The notes under the pieces were generated by a model. The model was not told where the DNA came from, ran no database searches, and saw only the letters and a program-made list of their open reading frames with translations. A program made the position numbers and the translations under genes. Positions 36,696 to 37,356 of a DNA stretch of 37,356 nt are shown piece by piece (position 1 is the stretch's first letter; each line of letters begins with the position of its first letter). Origin of the DNA: Nitrospiria bacterium (lineage in GTDB: Bacteria > Nitrospirota > UBA9217); the NCBI GenBank assembly GCA_919902495.1, contig CAKKRC010000065.1:1-37356 (forward strand). The letters run 5' to 3'.

Positions 36696-36709
36696 GTTCC
36701 TCGTTCCTC
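36696..36709 (-). repeat. Two tandem copies of a 7-bp unit at the lon start
   Basis: On the coding strand GAGGAAC is repeated twice directly, 7 bases ahead of the preferred ATG, and its second copy acts as the ribosome site. If translation used the upstream ATG at 36755, loss of a unit would shift the frame. Confidence 0.6.
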
Positions 36710-36770
36710 TCTGACCTTTCCTGAACAGCCTGTTGAACACGTCACGCATCTTCATGTGGGCCGGTGGTTA

Positions 36771-37178
36771 TCATGCAAGCTTTCGCAGCATGATCTTGAG
36801 CAGTCCATTCTTGTACTCTGCGGTGACATTATCATGATCGACCGTGACGGGGATATAGATCTCCGTACGGAACTCTCCGAATTTGATCCCCAGCTGGTGG
36901 CAGGCAGACATCCCCGCTTTAAAGAAATGCGGTTGTTCACGCGTTCCCTCGACCACCAGGAGGTCGCTGAAGAGCGTTACCGAAAGGTCCTCTTCGGTGA
37001 CCCCGGCCACTTCGATCAGGACGATAAGCCGGTCAGGGGTCTCATAGACATCCGTCGGGGGACGCCACCCCGAAGCAACGGGCACCGCCCAGGTACCAAA
37101 GGTCTCCCAGATGTTCTGCAGCGCCGCGTCCGGGCTTGCCTTCCGGGAATATTTATAGGAAATATACCGGTATCGCAC
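36771..37178 (-). CDS. Small heat-shock protein, Hsp20/alpha-crystallin family
   Basis: An ATP-independent chaperone that holds unfolding proteins. The alpha-crystallin domain runs from about residue 41: PPTDVYETPDRLIVLIEVAG, VTEEDLSVTLFSDLLVVEG, then FGEFRTEIYIPVTVD and AEYKNGLLKIMLRK, which match the family's strands and the final GxLx motif. The frame is open to 37346, but that part translates intron sequence; a GTG at 37178 with AAGGAGG 7 bases upstream gives a 135-residue protein of normal size. It leads a run with lon, so the two proteins probably respond to stress together. A hairpin and a promoter lie directly upstream. Confidence 0.88.
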   Translation of the reverse strand: MRYRYISYKYSRKASPDAALQNIWETFGTWAVPVASGWRPPTDVYETPDRLIVLIEVAGVTEEDLSVTLFSDLLVVEGTREQPHFFKAGMSACHQLGIKFGEFRTEIYIPVTVDHDNVTAEYKNGLLKIMLRKLA

Positions 37179-37191
37179 AACAACACCTCCT

Positions 37192-37218
37192 TCAGCTGCC
37201 TTCCGCTCCGGCAGCTGA
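37192..37218 (-). promoter_or_regulatory. 5' leader hairpin abutting the hsp20 ribosome site
   Basis: TCAGCTGCC and GGCAGCTGA are a perfect 9-base inverted repeat around a 9-base loop. On the minus strand the stem ends exactly where the ribosome site AGGAGG begins. The predicted transcript starts about 37220, so the hairpin would form the very 5' end of the message. It could stabilise the message or affect ribosome access; it is not a recognisable ROSE or fourU element. Confidence 0.6.
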
Positions 37219-37227
37219 CAGAACATG

Positions 37228-37256
37228 AATTTATCACAGGGGCACCCTAAATTCAA
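37228..37256 (-). promoter_or_regulatory. Candidate promoter of the hsp20-lon-lipA run
   Basis: TTGAAT (37251-37256) and TAAATT (37228-37233) are 17 bases apart on the minus strand, each matching the sigma-70 consensus at four positions. CTTGAA with CCCC 9 bases later recalls a heat-shock sigma-32 site, but the spacing is too short for a good match. Confidence 0.4.
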
Positions 37257-37302
37257 GGCATTCCTGCCGCTTAACGATGCTTTCATGCTTCCTGAAAGAG
37301 AG

Positions 37303-37356
37303 ATCGGGTAGGAGGCGGGGTCGCCCCCGCCGTCCTCCCACACCACCGTACGTGCC
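37303..37356 (-). mobile_element. 3' end of a group II intron (domain V tail and domain VI), cut by the window edge
   Basis: Read on the minus strand, the window edge begins GGCACGTACGGTGGTGTGG. The CACGTACGGT is the conserved 3' half of domain V of bacterial group II introns. A GC-rich hairpin (GGCGGGGGCGACCCCGCC) follows as domain VI, and then CTCCTACCCGAT, which has the usual intron ending in AY. The boundary is put at 37303. The rest of the intron, and any reverse transcriptase, lies beyond the window. Confidence 0.6.

Noticed and set aside
37179-37346. An N-terminal extension of Hsp20
   Set aside because: The extension translates the leader hairpin, the promoter and intron sequence; a GTG with a strong ribosome site at 37178 explains the gene.

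Overview
The window looks like a piece of a GC-rich Gram-negative chromosome. It carries a Wzx/Wzy-type surface polysaccharide (O-antigen-like) locus, a predicted outer-membrane beta-barrel protein, a periplasmic c-type cytochrome, and a biotin operon of the BioW type. The mix would suit Nitrospirota or the former Deltaproteobacteria, but that is an impression from gene content and not a proven assignment. No rRNA, tRNA or CRISPR array was seen, and no stretch longer than 300 bases lacks a gene.

Layout. (1) 1-24120, plus strand: a polysaccharide locus. It starts with the tail of an unidentified gene. Next come a methyltransferase, a sugar C-methyltransferase, a GDP-mannose-dehydratase-like SDR, a GT2, an FkbM-like methyltransferase, a sugar epimerase and a GT-A-like protein. 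A Wzx flippase, another methyltransferase, two O-antigen polymerase/ligase proteins and a GT4 follow. After an AT-rich gap with a candidate promoter come the initiating phosphoglycosyl transferase, a two-subunit thiamine-diphosphate enzyme (E1 alpha/beta-like), a DegT-type aminotransferase, a methyltransferase, a CapD/FlaA1-like dehydratase, GalE, a bifunctional ManC and a phosphomannomutase. The locus therefore makes its own GDP-mannose, UDP-galactose-type and amino-sugar precursors, and probably an unusual sugar through the E1-like pair. (2) 24178-28636, plus strand: the biotin operon bioB-bioW-bioF-fabG-like-bioD behind an inverted repeat that closely matches a BirA operator. bioA is absent. 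(3) 28661-29980: a divergent pair, cytochrome c (minus) and a beta-barrel protein (plus), with facing promoters. (4) 30148-37178, minus strand: a run reading hsp20, lon, lipA, two methyltransferases, a GT2 and another methyltransferase, so protein quality control and lipoate synthesis sit upstream of more glycan-type genes. (5) 37303-37356, minus strand: the 3' end of a group II intron cut by the window edge.

The observations most worth a second look are: the E1-alpha/E1-beta/aminotransferase/methyltransferase cassette in a glycan locus with no E2 or E3; five tandem copies of a 7-bp unit inside the phosphomannomutase gene, where loss or gain of one copy would shift the frame; a likely CTG start of lipA overlapping the lon stop; the BirA-type operator overlapping a promoter that leaves almost no leader for bioB; a dehydratase-like SDR lacking two catalytic residues; and eight separate methyltransferases.
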